A stretch of DNA of 64,000 bases from Cryptomeria japonica (GCF_030272615.1 NC_081413.1:603818709-603882708); one strand, 5' to 3'; numbered from the stretch's first letter, positions 47,151 through 58,499 are shown. Numbers and translations: made by a program. Notes: a model not told the origin generated them from the letters alone.

Positions 47151-48073
47151 TCAAGTTCTCCGTGTATCTGAAGGATCCCCAACAAGAGAACCCATGGACT
47201 CAAGTGTCTGTCGAGCCCAACGAGGCCTAGGTGGAGGTGGAGAACGAGGTTCCTCAACTGCAAGTGGACCCTGCGGAGGTGGAATCCTGCAAGTCAAAGT
47301 TGAGGGAGTCTCATCATCTGAATCACTAACATCACTATCCATAATGGAGGAAGGTGGAGGAGGTAGAGAGGCTAAGCTAGGAGAGCTTTCCTCAAAGTGA
47401 ACACTCCTCTCAATGAATACCTCATGTGTCTATAGATCCATCAATCTGTATGCCTTAACACCCTTAGGATATCCAACAAATATGCAAGGTCGACTCTGAG
47501 GTTCCAATGCCTTGCGTTTCTGTGGAGGTATGCGAGCCCATGCTGAACACCCAAAGACTCTGAAATGTCTCACAATCGGTTTCCTACCAGTCCAAGCTTC
47601 AAAAGGAGTAATACCTTGCAAAGCTTTGTGAGGAACTCGATTCTAGATGTGTGTGGCACAATTGATAGCCTCTGCCCAAAAGGCAGGATCAAGAGAACGT
47701 GCATGTATCATACAGCTAGCCATTTCTTTGAGAGTTCTATTCTTGCATTCTGCGACCCCGTTCTGCTGTGGAGTGTATGCTACAGAATGCTGAAGATCAA
47801 TCCCCTCAAATGTACAAAAATCCTCAAGTCTCTTGTTCACATATTCCCTTCCATTATCTGTGCAAGAATCTTGACCACTTTCCCTGATTGCTTCTCCACA
47901 CAAGTCTTGAAGTCCTGAAATCTGTCAAATACTTCACTCTCATGAATGAGAAAGTAGATCCAAGTGAAGTGGGAGTAGTCATCAATGAAGGTAAGAACAT
48001 AGCGGGCCTTACTGAATGAAGGTGCTGGAAATGGACCTGCTACATCATTGTGAACAAGTTGAAGAACTTCCAA
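47151..48073 (-). pseudogene. Element D integrase and linker
   Basis: The core reads LVHNDVAGPF, FIDDYSHFTWIYFL, DNGREYVNKRL and VAYTPQQNGVAECKNR, then ITPFEAWTGRKPIVRHFRVFGC. A frameshift near 47870 and stops at 47642 and 47429 break it. The linker to RT has an acidic and Pro-rich tract (SDSDDETPST, PPPPRPR) at 47180-47340. Confidence 0.87.
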
Positions 48074-48091
48074 AGCTCTCCAACTTTTCCC

Positions 48092-48660
48092 TTAATCAAA
48101 CTTCTCTTCGGGATGCTTGCCCATGGAACAACCTAAACATACACCCTTTGAAAAATTGATTCGAGGTAGACCTGTGACCATGTCTTTAGTGCTTAGCTGC
48201 TGAAGATAGCGGTAGTTGAGGTGACCAAACCGCTCATGCCATAGCTTACTTTCTGAATTTGAATGAGTAAGCAAGGCCCTAGAAGGTGAACTTGGCACAA
48301 AGTGGGAAAATGAATAAAGTCTTGAGTTGTCATTGACTTGTCCCACTGCTACCAAGGCATCATCATCAAGTTCCTTTACCACAACTGAATCTGGTGTAAA
48401 CTCAACCTTTTTTCCATTCCCATTGTGAGTGATTTGGTAGATGGAGAAAAGGTTGGTAGACAAGTTAGGAACATAGAGAACATTCTCAAATGTTCCATCA
48501 TCCATGTCAACTGAACCTTTCCCTTCAACCTCTACTTGTGTGTCATCACCTATGTAAATGTGAGGTACCTTAGATGGCTCCAATGAAGAAAAGTGCTCCT
48601 TTGTAGAACCCATGTGATATGAGGCACCCAAGTCAAGTATCCATTGCTATGAAGAACCTA
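48092..48660 (-). pseudogene. Element D protease and GAG-pre-integrase
   Basis: The active site reads WILDLGASYHMGSTKE (triplet at 48626-48634); DSG has become DLG by a TCG-to-TTG change. The domain continues GDDTQVEVEGKGSV and VLYVPNLSTNLFS, then the zinc region LWHERFGHLNYRYL and CLGCSMGKHPEEKFD. It ends at a stop where Gln or Lys is usual. Confidence 0.87.
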
Positions 48661-48789
48661 TTGTAGCCACAAATGCTTGCCCTTTTCCCTTAGACTGTGA
48701 GGAAGAGGAAGGAGTTGAATCCTTCTTTGTGTAGGTGGATGGCAAGTTGATGTTGTTTTTTTGGAGAAGATTGGTTAACTCATCAACTT

Positions 48790-49636
48790 GCTTTGTGTGG
48801 CATCAATGCTCATCATGACCATACTTTTTGCAATATGCACAAGTTGGTTTATCCTTCTTAGGTGGTGTCCCCTTCTTGGAAGAGGATGAAAAATTGCCTT
48901 GTGATGGAGAGGATGATTGTCCTTTTTCCTGGTGTGGCTTAGACTTGGATTGCTTCTTCTTCTTGTTGGAATCTCTATCTTGACTTCCTTGATTTCCTTG
49001 ATTTGCTACCAAAGCCTTGAACTTTGAAGACTTGAGAAACCCCATGTTCAACAACTTAGTTTGTTCCAATATTAACATTTCTGTGAAAGCATCAAATGAA
49101 GGCATAACATAAGAACTCCCCACTGTCAAACGATGAGTTTGGAAGCTAGACACAAATGCTGCATATTCTGGTGCAAGCTTATCCAACAAGTCGAAGATCA
49201 ACTGAGCATCCTTTTTGTCAATTCCACAATCCTTTAGCTTTGCTCTTAGCTCATTTGCTTTGGTTACATAATCTTGGATTGTATCAAAACTCTTGGGATC
49301 TAAGTTGGTGAGCTCATTGTCAATCTGATAGCCTCTGATTTTATCAACTTGTCCATACAATTTCTGAAACATATCCCAAGCCTCTTTAATTGTTTTACAC
49401 TTCTCAATGTGAAAAATGAGGTCATCTGATACATACTTGCATAAGGCTCCAAGAGCCATGCAATCCTTTGTGAGCCATTCTAATTGAGCAATTAGATCAG
49501 CCTTAGGATCAGGTTCTGCTGTTATTGTTCCATCTATGTAGTGTGTGAGACCCTTTTCCATTAGTTTACTCCATACTTTAATTTTCCATGATGCATAATT
49601 ATGTGGAGTTAATGGTGGAAACTTATTAGGACTCAT
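48790..49636 (-). pseudogene. Element D gag
   Basis: The start is taken as MSPNKFPPLTPHNYASWKIK at 49636, although the frame is open a little further upstream. The UBN2-type core (AWDMFQKLYGQVDKIRGYQI, IQDYVTKANELRAKL, PSFDAFTEMLILEQTKL) is intact for 280 codons. A Lys/Ser-rich basic tail and zinc knuckle CAYCKKYGHDEH follow, and a TGA replaces the next residue before the last Cys. This is the best-preserved gag in the window. Confidence 0.9.
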
Positions 49637-49689
49637 TACAACAAGAATGGAAAGAGCACAAAGAGAGGCACAATCACACAAGACACCCT

Positions 49690-51107
49690 CCCAAATTCAC
49701 TCAATCAAAGAACCCCCCCAAATGTGATGATTTGACACTTTATAGGTAGTGCGTATACAATGGGCCACTTGCAAAAAATGGCAAAGTGGACTTCTGATTT
49801 ACAATTTTACAACTACCTCAATAAGGCCAAAAGAGTCTCAAACTGATAATGCAAGAGATCTAACTAAGATCCAAGCAATTTACAAGTACCTAATAGGCCA
49901 AATAAGACTAATATCTGAAAGTACAATTTTCACTCAAAATCTCTGAAATCTGATCATAGATTCTGAAAGTAGACAAAATAATAAGCACTTTCAAAAAAAA
50001 TGGCACCTGAAAAGGAGGTCGTATGAGCTCAAACGAGGCCTTTGAAGTTGCAGAATTGAGGATTGGACAGGTACAGCTAAGAGAATCCAAAAATTTCAAA
50101 AAACCTATGCACCAAAATCATAAAATAACCACACCACTGTGAATATCATGAAATTTTAGCCCATTTCAAAAAAAATTGCACCAAAAAAAGAGCAAAAATG
50201 AGCAAGATATGGCCTTCCAAAGTTGGACTACAAAACTGAAAAGCCCAATGGAGAGGGGTCAAAAAAATTTCAAAAAGTGCTGATGTGGCGCTGACATTAG
50301 AAATTCACTACATTAAATTTGATGGTCATATGACCGTCACAAAAACTTTGCCTCCCTGTTGACTGGGCGTCCGTACTGTATGGACTGCTGACTAGGCAGG
50401 TGACTGTGCAGGCCGTACGGATGATGTGGCACTGTACGGACGATTGCGTGGCTCTGTGCCTGTACAGTACAGACTGTACGAATTTGACGTGGCATACAGA
50501 GGGTTGTTTAAGAGCCACGTGGCAGTTCAGTATGCTGACTGGACGTGCAGAAGGTTTTTGCGCGATGATGTGGTGTCAGAGTGCCAACGGCGGGAGTCTG
50601 CGCATCGCCAGAGGTCTCTAGCCAGCGGTGGCACTGAGTAGACAGACGCTGCAGGCTAGGGCTTTCGGAGCTACCGGCGGCGTGGGGAATGCGGTGGGTA
50701 CGGGCGGCGAGCACGGCGGCGACGACGGGAGGACCTGCAGAAGGGTACAGCAGCACCTGCAACACCTGTGGGTAGAAAGGGTACGGGGGGGTCCGCGGAC
50801 CCCCCAAAACTCCTTTTTTTTAAAAAAATTTTCTTTAATTTTTTTTTTTGAAATTTTTTGAAATTTTTTGAAATTTTTTTTTTTTTGTTTTAAATTTCAA
50901 AATCCGTATGACATTAGCCAAAATGGGGAAAAAAAATTTCTCACCAGAATAGGTCGACTTTATAGTCGAAATTTATGGAAATGGCCTCCCGGATTCAACG
51001 GTGATGTCCAAATCACTATATGACACCCCCAAAAATTGAAGATCCCCAAATCCGAAAATAGAAGCCTTCCACGATGTCTCCAAAAACCGATCAATGAAGC
51101 CCCAATA
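49690..51107 (-). other. Long untranslated leader of element D
   Basis: 1.4 kb between primer site and gag. In element orientation it runs from AT-rich (51107-50900), through a poly(A)-like block with repeated 'aaaaaatttc' units (50811-50890), to a GC- and CpG-rich block (50340-50800), then AT-rich again. It has no significant coding. The GC-rich block contains a 20-bp palindrome (50786-50805) and several gtac-centred motifs (ccgtac, gtacgg, tgtacagtaca). Confidence 0.7.
50786..50805. other. 20-bp perfect GC palindrome in the element D leader
   Basis: Six G, then tccgcgga, then six C: fully self-complementary. It lies about 300 bases downstream of the primer site in element orientation. Confidence 0.85.
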
Positions 51108-51119
51108 GCTCTGATACCA
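51108..51119 (-). promoter_or_regulatory. Primer-binding site of element D
   Basis: tggtatcagagc on the minus strand directly touches the 5' LTR and matches the initiator Met-tRNA 3' end. Confidence 0.92.
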
Positions 51120-51566
51120 TGTAGGATTTTGCCAAGATCAAGGGCACAATGAAAAGCATAAAAGAGATAATAGAATGACAAGAACAAACTGTATTCTCAT
51201 CAATATACAAATGATCAACTGGATTAACCAATACAATGAATAGAGGCCTGCTTATATAGGCAAGGCTATATGGATGTATGAGCACACAAATATGACATGT
51301 GGCTCAATGAGAAACAAGGGTAGGTGAGAAATACTAAGGGTAGGTAGGAGAAATAATATAATATTCCACAAGAGGTGGATGACCCATCGAATGTGGAGTG
51401 TAACAACAAAATAAAACCACAAAAGGTGGAATTTCTCCTACAAGCTCTATCCCTAAGTGCACACTTCCCTAAGTGTCTCAAATCCAAACTACAAAGAGAT
51501 GCATTATCCTAAGTTAACTTAAGTAAGTGTAATAATATCCAAAATGAATATTTATTTACACCAACA
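51120..51566 (-). repeat. 5' LTR of element D
   Basis: 447 bases, partner of 44851-45297, followed by the right TSD caaat (51567-51571). Confidence 0.95.
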
Positions 51567-51571
51567 CAAAT

Positions 51572-51916
51572 TGTGTAGATATCCTTGTCACTACTCCATG
51601 TAGATTTCCTTCTGAAGATCACCATGTTAATAAATGCATTCTTCATATTGAAATGGTGAACATCCGGTCTTCTTGTAGCTATAATGACAAGAGCTAGCCA
51701 AATGGAGTCCACTTTTGCTATTGGAGCAAAAGTCTCATCATAGTCAATGCCATGAACTTTTTGAAAGCCTTTGGCTACAAATATTTCTCTATATATGCTC
51801 AATTTTCCATCTACTAATTTCTTTGTCATGTATACCTAGTTACATTTGACAAGCTTGTGATTGGAAGGAAGTGAAGCCAAGTCGCAAGTTTGATTCACAA
51901 TGAGGAAGTTATGCTA
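51572..51916 (-). pseudogene. Element C RT N-terminal part
   Basis: On the minus strand NQTCDLASLPSNHKLVKCN is followed by VYMTKKLVDGKLS, FVAKGFQKVHGIDYDETFAPI and MKNAFINM. This is the RT start, directly continuous with 44845 once D is removed. To the right it breaks off at about 51916, and the preceding residues (MEKEYSL) reappear at 57.29 kb, showing insertion of E here. Confidence 0.8.
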
Positions 51917-52148
51917 AGAATGGATGTCTCGAATTTACTGGTTGGGATCTTGTTTAGATGGCAGTTGGTTTCTATAGCAAGCAATTCGGTATGAATAAAT
52001 TTAATGTTATTTATCATCTTCAAAGGGAATTGAATAACCTTTCTGTTATGCACTTGCCTAGAGAAGCAGTGATTTCAGTATAGCATCTGGGTTCGATAAG
52101 ACTCTACCAAGTAGTTTTAAGAAGTCACTCCTTTTACTGATGTCGACG
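51917..52148. other. Unassigned sequence between element C and the left LTR of E
   Basis: It belongs to neither recognisable C coding sequence nor the shared part of E's LTRs. It may be a 5' extension of E lost from the other LTR, filler or a separate insertion. The bases gcta at 51913-51916 recur at 57289-57292 at the other junction. Confidence 0.4.
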
Positions 52149-53385
52149 TGATAGTTGATGTGTCTTGCCGACATCAAGTGGTATTATGGTATAGCTTATA
52201 ATTTAGACATGTCTCCCACAATAATAAATCAAAGTAATGTTGCTACATTGACAAGCATGAGTTCGATGTAGCTTTGGCGAAGTCTTGGCGAAGAAAAATA
52301 TTTTGGTATAGCTTGGGGTTTTGGTAACATTATTTGAAGGAGGTAATGAAAATATCACTTTGTAGTGATCAACTGATAAGAGACTTGTGAGGGGCCCACT
52401 ATTGGGGATCAGAGATTGGGTGGTGATCAACTAATAAGAGACTTGTGAGGGGCCCACTATCAGGGATCAAAGATTGGGTGGAACAAAGCTCGATGACAAT
52501 GAACTAATAAGCTACATTTCCATCAGGTGCCAAAATGTTGATAAGTCGATAAGATGGTCTTGGTAGGGACCAGGGCTAACTCATGTTGACATGCTAAGTT
52601 GGAAGCTGGTGATTGGTTCATGTTGGAGTATTTGCCGACAGCATTTGAGATTCAATTGGGACCACGATGGACTCATGTTGACCTATTGAGTTGTATGTTG
52701 GTGATTGGCAAAAACTAGAATGAATCAAAAGAGCGATGGAAATAAAATGTTGTGTTATCGGCAGCCTAAGGAAGTTCAACAGTTGGTGCCAGGTAACTAA
52801 AAAAGCCAGTTTCTTTGAGTAGAGATATAATTATCCAAAGAAATGGTTGCAAAGGTTGTGCAGCTATAGAAGAAAGGTCATAAGAGGTCTAGAAGACTTG
52901 TTATAGAAATGTATGTAACAAATGTTAGAGAGATGGTTACATTACAGACCAGAAGTCAGTAATGATTGATTTTGATGGTTGGATGGTGAGGGTGACGTTT
53001 GGAGGTTGATGAGTACTTGGTTTGTGTTGGAAGCCAAATTGCAGAATATTGTGCCTGTTTCTTGTGTGGTGCATGGGTCAAATTCTATCTGTAGGTTGAA
53101 TGGTGCTAGAAAAGAGATTGTGTAATATATATCTGAGAGCTAAATTTATACCTTGTATGTTATTGTAATACAAGAGATTGGCTTTGGTGGTCGAATTTTT
53201 ACATGTAAGGGTTTTCCCACATAAATTATCTATTCTATGTGTGCTTGTCTGAATCTTTTGTTTTCTCTGTTATCTTATTAATGTGCATCTTATTGACTGT
53301 AAAATGAAATTGAAAATCATCTCTACTACTCTCCCCATTGAATAAAATGTGGTGGAAGGCTTTTCTGCATTATGCTTTCCTTACA
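52149..53385 (+). repeat. 5' LTR of element E
   Basis: Aligned along its length with 56125-57287. It is about 74 bases longer, largely because of a 57-bp tandem duplication (gatcaactgataagagac at 52367 and gatcaactaataagagac at 52424). Confidence 0.8.
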
Positions 53386-53387
53386 AG

Positions 53388-53399
53388 TGGTATCAAAGC
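53388..53399 (+). promoter_or_regulatory. Primer-binding site of element E
   Basis: tggtatcaaagc, one base different from the consensus tggtatcagagc, lies two bases after the LTR end. Confidence 0.75.
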
Positions 53400-53491
53400 T
53401 TGACTTGTGTGTTATCCTTGTGGGTAGAATAGGTTGTTTGTGTTGATTTTGTTGTGGGAGTTTTGCATAAAACTGTTGATTGCAAATTGAG

Positions 53492-54230
53492 ATGGCAAGC
53501 ACATCAGGAAGAGTAGACGTTGAAAAGTTCAATGGTAGGAAATATGAGTTGTGGAACATCATGATAAAAGACCTTTTGGACCTTTGGTTTATAGAGACCT
53601 CTGGGTTGCACTATCCTGATCAAAACCATCAGGCATGAAACAAGAAGATTGGGATCTCATAGATAGGAAGGCCAAATGACTGATTAGATTATGCCTTACA
53701 AATTCTATTCTCTTGAATGTTCATGAGGAGAAGACAACAACTTCTTTGTGGAAGAAACTTGGTGATATTTATCAAGGAAAGTCTCTGGTAAATAATTTTT
53801 TCCTAAGGAAGAAGTTGTACTCCTTGAAGATGAGAAAATGGACATCTATGGCAAATCATTTAAATGCTTTCAACATGATTATTGCATAGTTAACTTCTAT
53901 GGGTGATAAGATTGAGGATGAGGATCAGTATATGCTTATTTTGTATTCCTTGCCAAACACATGGGACCATCTGGTGATGCATATTGGGAGTACAACAACC
54001 ACTTTCAAAATGGAGGATGTCATTTCTTTATTTTTCTCAGAGGAATCACAGAGGAAATCTTCTGAGATGGTCAAAGAAGCTCTAGTTGTGAGGGGGAGAT
54101 CAAAGGAAAAAGTTAAGAAGAAGGACATGAGGTCCAAATCCAAGTCACAGGGGAGATCAAAGTCTCTTGGAAAAAAGTCTAAGGCAAGGAGCTGTAATTG
54201 TGGACAGACTGTCTATTTCTGAAGGATTGT
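53492..54230 (+). pseudogene. Element E gag
   Basis: It begins MASTSGRVDVEKFNGRKYEL. It continues in shifted frames with TTSLWKKLGDIYQGKSLVNN, KLYSLKMRK, and MGDKIEDEDQYMLILYSLPN at 53899. It ends in a basic Lys/Ser/Arg tail (RSKEKVKKKDMRSKSKS) and a damaged knuckle CNCGQTVYF. This is the UBN2-type gag of copia elements. A frame change near 53630 and stops at 53678 and 53888 break it. Confidence 0.8.
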
Positions 54231-56124
54231 GAGGAGAAGGGAAAGAAGAATGCTTCTAACACTTATTCTTCTTAGAGTGATGCTAGTGCCTGTAGTGCTA
54301 CCTTGGCAATATGACATCTCAATAGAGTTGAGTCCTGGTATTGAGTTAGTTGGTCATTTTCTTGGAGAGCTTCATAATGGTGCAAAATTGTGTTAAATAT
54401 AGTTTCATCATGGAGGTGCTCTAGAATACCAAGAGACTTGTGGATCTACTTAAGAGCTATTTTTCTAGGCCTGATTTCTTTGGGGTGGTACTAGATGAGA
54501 TAGTTGCAGTTATACATGCATGTTTCATGCATGGCAAGAGGAGGTTAAATAATTTCTCTGCATGGGGATGTTCATAGTGGTTAGTCACTTAGCATTTCTA
54601 TGGTGGTGCTTGGTGGATTCCTAGATTATGGTGCTCAAAATGGACATGATTGGCAAATCAGATATGTGTTTCATTTGGTGATTAAGTAATGATTGTCTGC
54701 ATGAATTTTCTCTTTGAGATCTCATTTTGCATATAGCTAATATGATAGTGAGTTTGTGTGTAGCTGATTGGATCTATGAGTTATGAAGTTGTGTGGGCTA
54801 ATCACCTATTAGGTTGCAGTGGGATAACTGGGAAATGGACTATCTATATCCATGAGGTTTGATTTGGTGCTTATGTAGACTTGTTAGCTGGCCTTTTCTA
54901 TTGTCACTCATGTATTGGTGTAATTTATTTGACATAAGAGAATAGATGATAATTGAGTACCTGGATAATCAGTTATGGGATCCTATAGTATGTTGTATTT
55001 TTCCTCAGTTTGGAGATCTAGGTTTCACTTGGTGTGAATGACAATAAACCTGTGTGTGAGGACTTGGAAGATTTTTTAGATTGGAAGATGGTGTTCCATG
55101 ATGCTAAGAGAGATGAAAACCATATTTTAGTGGGATCTTGAGCAATAATTGTGCATTCATCATTGGATTGTGAATGATATTCTTAGTATATAAATGTTTG
55201 GAGGACACCTTACATCCTGTTGTTGCAGAAGAGTCTTTCACATTTGTAGGTACACTTTTAAGAAGATGATAATCTTTGTGATATTTAAAGATGTTAACAT
55301 CTTGAGGGCTCAAGGAGTTCTTGTTTGAGGTGTTTTTATGCTTGATAGGTTATGTTTGTTGAGATTATGATGTTGTTATGTCATGGTACACAAGTGTGAG
55401 ACTAGTTTTGAGTTTTGGCATGATACATTGCACTTGAGATTGTGGTTTGTTCACTTGGAGCATGTGATATCTTAAGAGGAGATGGTTAGATCATAATTTC
55501 ATGATAGGTTCTTGAATCTATAGAGTGGAGCTTTGACAATGATTTGGTAAGTTTTCTATGTGTTGGGTGCATTGGTCAAATGTCTAAGAACTTCATGGGA
55601 ATGTAGAAATACATTTGGAGTTTGGCATGGATTGATTAATTTATGTACTTGTGGATACTTAGAGACATAGGTGAGGTTGTAGTTCTTTTGAGAAGAGAGA
55701 TGTTTTCTAAGATGGTTACTTTTGATGAGATTTCAACTGAAAGTCTGAGGAGCCTACAACTTGGTTGAACATGAGTTCAATAGAGACCTATGAGGAGATT
55801 TCTCTTGGATGATTCATGATGACTTGGAGATCTTGGAGGGTTGTTCTCATTCCCCACTCTTGGTCTACTTGGCAATTTATCACTTGGGAGTTTTTTTTGT
55901 TGTTGTCTCTCATGTGTTTTATCCTTTTCCTTCAAATGTGTGGATCTTGAGCTGAATTAAATAGATATAGAAGAATCATTATTAGAGATGGATACCATGT
56001 TTATTTCCTTAACATAGGGAATGGTAGTGGGGTGATTTATTGAAATAGGAAATGGAGTAATTTGATATTATTTTGGGGTTGTAAAGGAGATCTTACTCTC
56101 ATAGCTGATACTTAGACGTTGGCA
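54231..56124 (+). other. Element E internal region without recognisable genes
   Basis: About 1.9 kb with stops in all frames and no protease, integrase, RT or RNase H motif that I can find. A purine-rich 'ggggttgtaaaggagatct' near 56076-56096 may be the polypurine tract of the right LTR. Confidence 0.5.
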
Positions 56125-57287
56125 TGATAGTTGATGTGTATTGTTGATATGAAGTGGTATTTTGGTATAGCTTGCAGTTTCAGTATGTATCCCACAACAT
56201 TTAACTAAAGTAATGTTTCTATACCAACAAGCATGAGTTCAAAATAGGTTTGGCAAAGTCTTGGAGAAGACAAATATTTTGGTAAAATTGTTTGAAGGAG
56301 GTAACATAAGTCTCACTTTGTAGTGATCAACCAATAAGAGACTTGTGAGGGACCCAATATTGAGGATCAGAGATAGATTGGAACAAAGCTTGATGATAAT
56401 GAACTAATCAGTTACATTTCCATTGGGTGTCAATATACCGATAAGCCAATAAGATGGTCTTGGTAGGGACCATGACTGACTCATGTTGATATGCTAAGTT
56501 GGAAGTCGTTGATTGGTCCATGTTGGAGTATTTGTTTATAGCCTTTGAGATTCATTTAAGAATATGATGGAATCATGTTGACCTATTGAGTTGTCTATTG
56601 GTGATTGGAAAAAAAGAGAATGACTAAGAGGAGTGATGGAAATAATATGGTTTGTTATTAACACTCTAAGGAAGTATGATAGTTGGACCCATATAACTTA
56701 AATGAATCGATTTCTTGGAGAAGAGGTATAATTATCTGAAGAGATGGTTGAAGAGGTTGTGCAGCTGCATAAGAAAGGGCGTGAGAGGTCTAGAAGACTT
56801 GTTGAAGAAAAATTTGTAACTGAGGTCAGAGACAAGGTTACCTTGTAGACCAGAAGTCAGTAACCACTGATTTTGATGGTTGGATGTTGAGGGTGATGAT
56901 TGGAGGTTGATGAGTGGTTGGTTTGTGTTGGATGTCAAATTGCATAGCGTTGTACCCATTGCCTATGTGGTGTGTGGTTCAAATTCTATCTGTAGGTTGA
57001 ATGCTACTAGAATAGAGACTATGTAATATATACTTGAGAGATATATATGTACCTTGTATTTAATATACATTTTACTCTAATAAAAGATATTGGCTTTGGT
57101 GGTGGGTTTTTTACCTGCAAGGGTTTTCCCACATAAATTATGTGTTCTCTCTTTGCTTGTGTGAATCTTTTGTTTGGTCTGTTATCTTGTAAATGTGACT
57201 ATAATCTAAAATTGAAAATCACCTCTACTACTCTCCCTATTGAATTAAACATGGTGGAAGGTGTTTCTGCGTTGTGATTTCCTTACA
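56125..57287 (+). repeat. 3' LTR of element E
   Basis: Partner of 52149-53385. Shared markers are catgagttc, gaggaggtaa-like, taagagacttgtgagg, taagatggtcttggtagggacca and accagaagtcagtaa. It ends ttccttaca at 57287 and abuts element C. Confidence 0.8.
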
Positions 57288-58475
57288 AGCTATACTCCTT
57301 TTCCATAGATTCTTCCCAATTAGGACACCCTACAACTTCTCTATGACTTAGAAGACCAAATCCTAGAAACATATAAGAATGCATTGACATGATAGGCTTA
57401 TTAGTTGAGAGTGCATGAGAGACATCATATATGTCAACCAAACTCCTTGTTCTTTGATTTCTAACAAGGGACAATGAATCATTACTAGAAGATAAATCAA
57501 TAAATCTATGTAGGCATACTCATGTTTGTCTAAATAAAATTCATATGTATCATAAATAATATAAAAATGAATTCACATATCATATTTGATATTTGTAAGA
57601 GGAGGTAGCACAAATATGGTGTCATGTTGTTCATGAGATGCGTTAGGGAGACTTTCATTAAACTAGGCACTCCTCTCAATGAAGACCATTTTCTATTAAA
57701 TTTCTACCAATCTGTATCTCTTGACACCATCTAGATATCCAACAAGGATGCATTCTTTGCTTTAAGACTCCAAATATTGCCTCTTGTCTATAGGAATGTG
57801 TGTCCATGTGCATGATATAAAAATGAGGAAATGTGTGACTTCCAATTGCATACCTCTACATGCTTCAAAAGGTGTGTTTTTTGGTGATAAATTTATGAGG
57901 AGATCTATTTTTTATGTATGAATTGCAGTTGTTTTCTTTAGCCCACAATTTGGAAAGGACCTAGCATGCAACATACAACTAGCCATCTCTTTCAAAGATA
58001 TGTTCTTCCTCCTGGCTACCCCATTTTGTTGTGGAGCTTAAGGAGCTATATTCTACAACTGTATTCTAGCTTCATAAAAAATATATTTGACATAATTGTT
58101 GACGTACTCCCCTCATTATTTGTGGAGAGGCACACGGTCATTTTCCCAGATTTCTTCTCTACATCTTTGAAAATATTGAGATTCTCAAACACTTCAAACA
58201 TGAATTTGAGAAAATATACCCATGTATATCACATGCAATCATTAGCGAATGTAAGAATATATTTGGCTTTTCTCATGGATGGTTCTCAAAATGGACCCAT
58301 AAGATCACTATGAACAAGCTCTAAAGGAGAAGAGGATCTACATATATTTCCCTTCTAAAAAATTTCTTGAGGATGCTTTCTAAAAGTACAACCTTCACAA
58401 ACTCCATCAAAAAATTCTATGATCGACAAAACCTTTTACCATCCCCCATTTTCTAAGTTGTTTCATGTATTTAAA
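57288..58475 (-). pseudogene. Element C integrase
   Basis: On the minus strand VVGCPNWEESMEKEYSL marks the linker just before RT at 57.29 kb. Upstream lie the C-terminal FGC-like region (57750-57850) and the core near 58000-58330, with NGVARRKN-like, TQFKDMASCM and FIRDYT-like motifs in broken frames. It is more eroded than in D. Confidence 0.65.
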
Positions 58476-58499
58476 ATTTAAATGACTACATCTTTTATG

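Larger units (their letters stand above)
44851..51566 (-). mobile_element. Copia element D, youngest element, nested in C
   Basis: Both LTRs are 447 bases (44851-45297 and 51120-51566), flanked by caaat at 44846-44850 and 51567-51571. I count 14 differences and no indels between the LTRs (about 3.1%); 12 are transitions. Primer site, polypurine tract and a complete gag-pol order are present. The polyprotein keeps one frame apart from one shift near 47870 but has about 14 premature stops, so it is not autonomous. Total length is 6716. Confidence 0.94.
52149..57287 (+). mobile_element. Copia element E, opposite orientation, gag-only remnant
   Basis: LTRs at about 52149-53385 and 56125-57287 begin tgatagttgatgtgt and end ttccttaca. 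A slightly altered primer site (tggtatcaaagc, 53388-53399) follows the left LTR. A copia gag lies at 53492-54230 (+). No protease, integrase or RT is recognisable in the remaining 1.9 kb, so it is a non-autonomous or eroded copy. It interrupts element C in the opposite direction. The right end joins C directly; the left end is less clear. Confidence 0.75.

Noticed and set aside
50400-50861. Overlapping GC-rich ORFs near 50.5 kb
   Set aside because: They arise from the GC-rich leader of element D, where stop codons are rare in every frame.
51912-57292. gcta as a true target-site duplication for element E
   Set aside because: Only four bases, and the left copy does not touch a TG-starting LTR; kept as an observation, not a call.
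57966-58313. 115-codon plus-strand ORF
   Set aside because: It is antisense to element C integrase; the minus strand carries the recognisable motifs.
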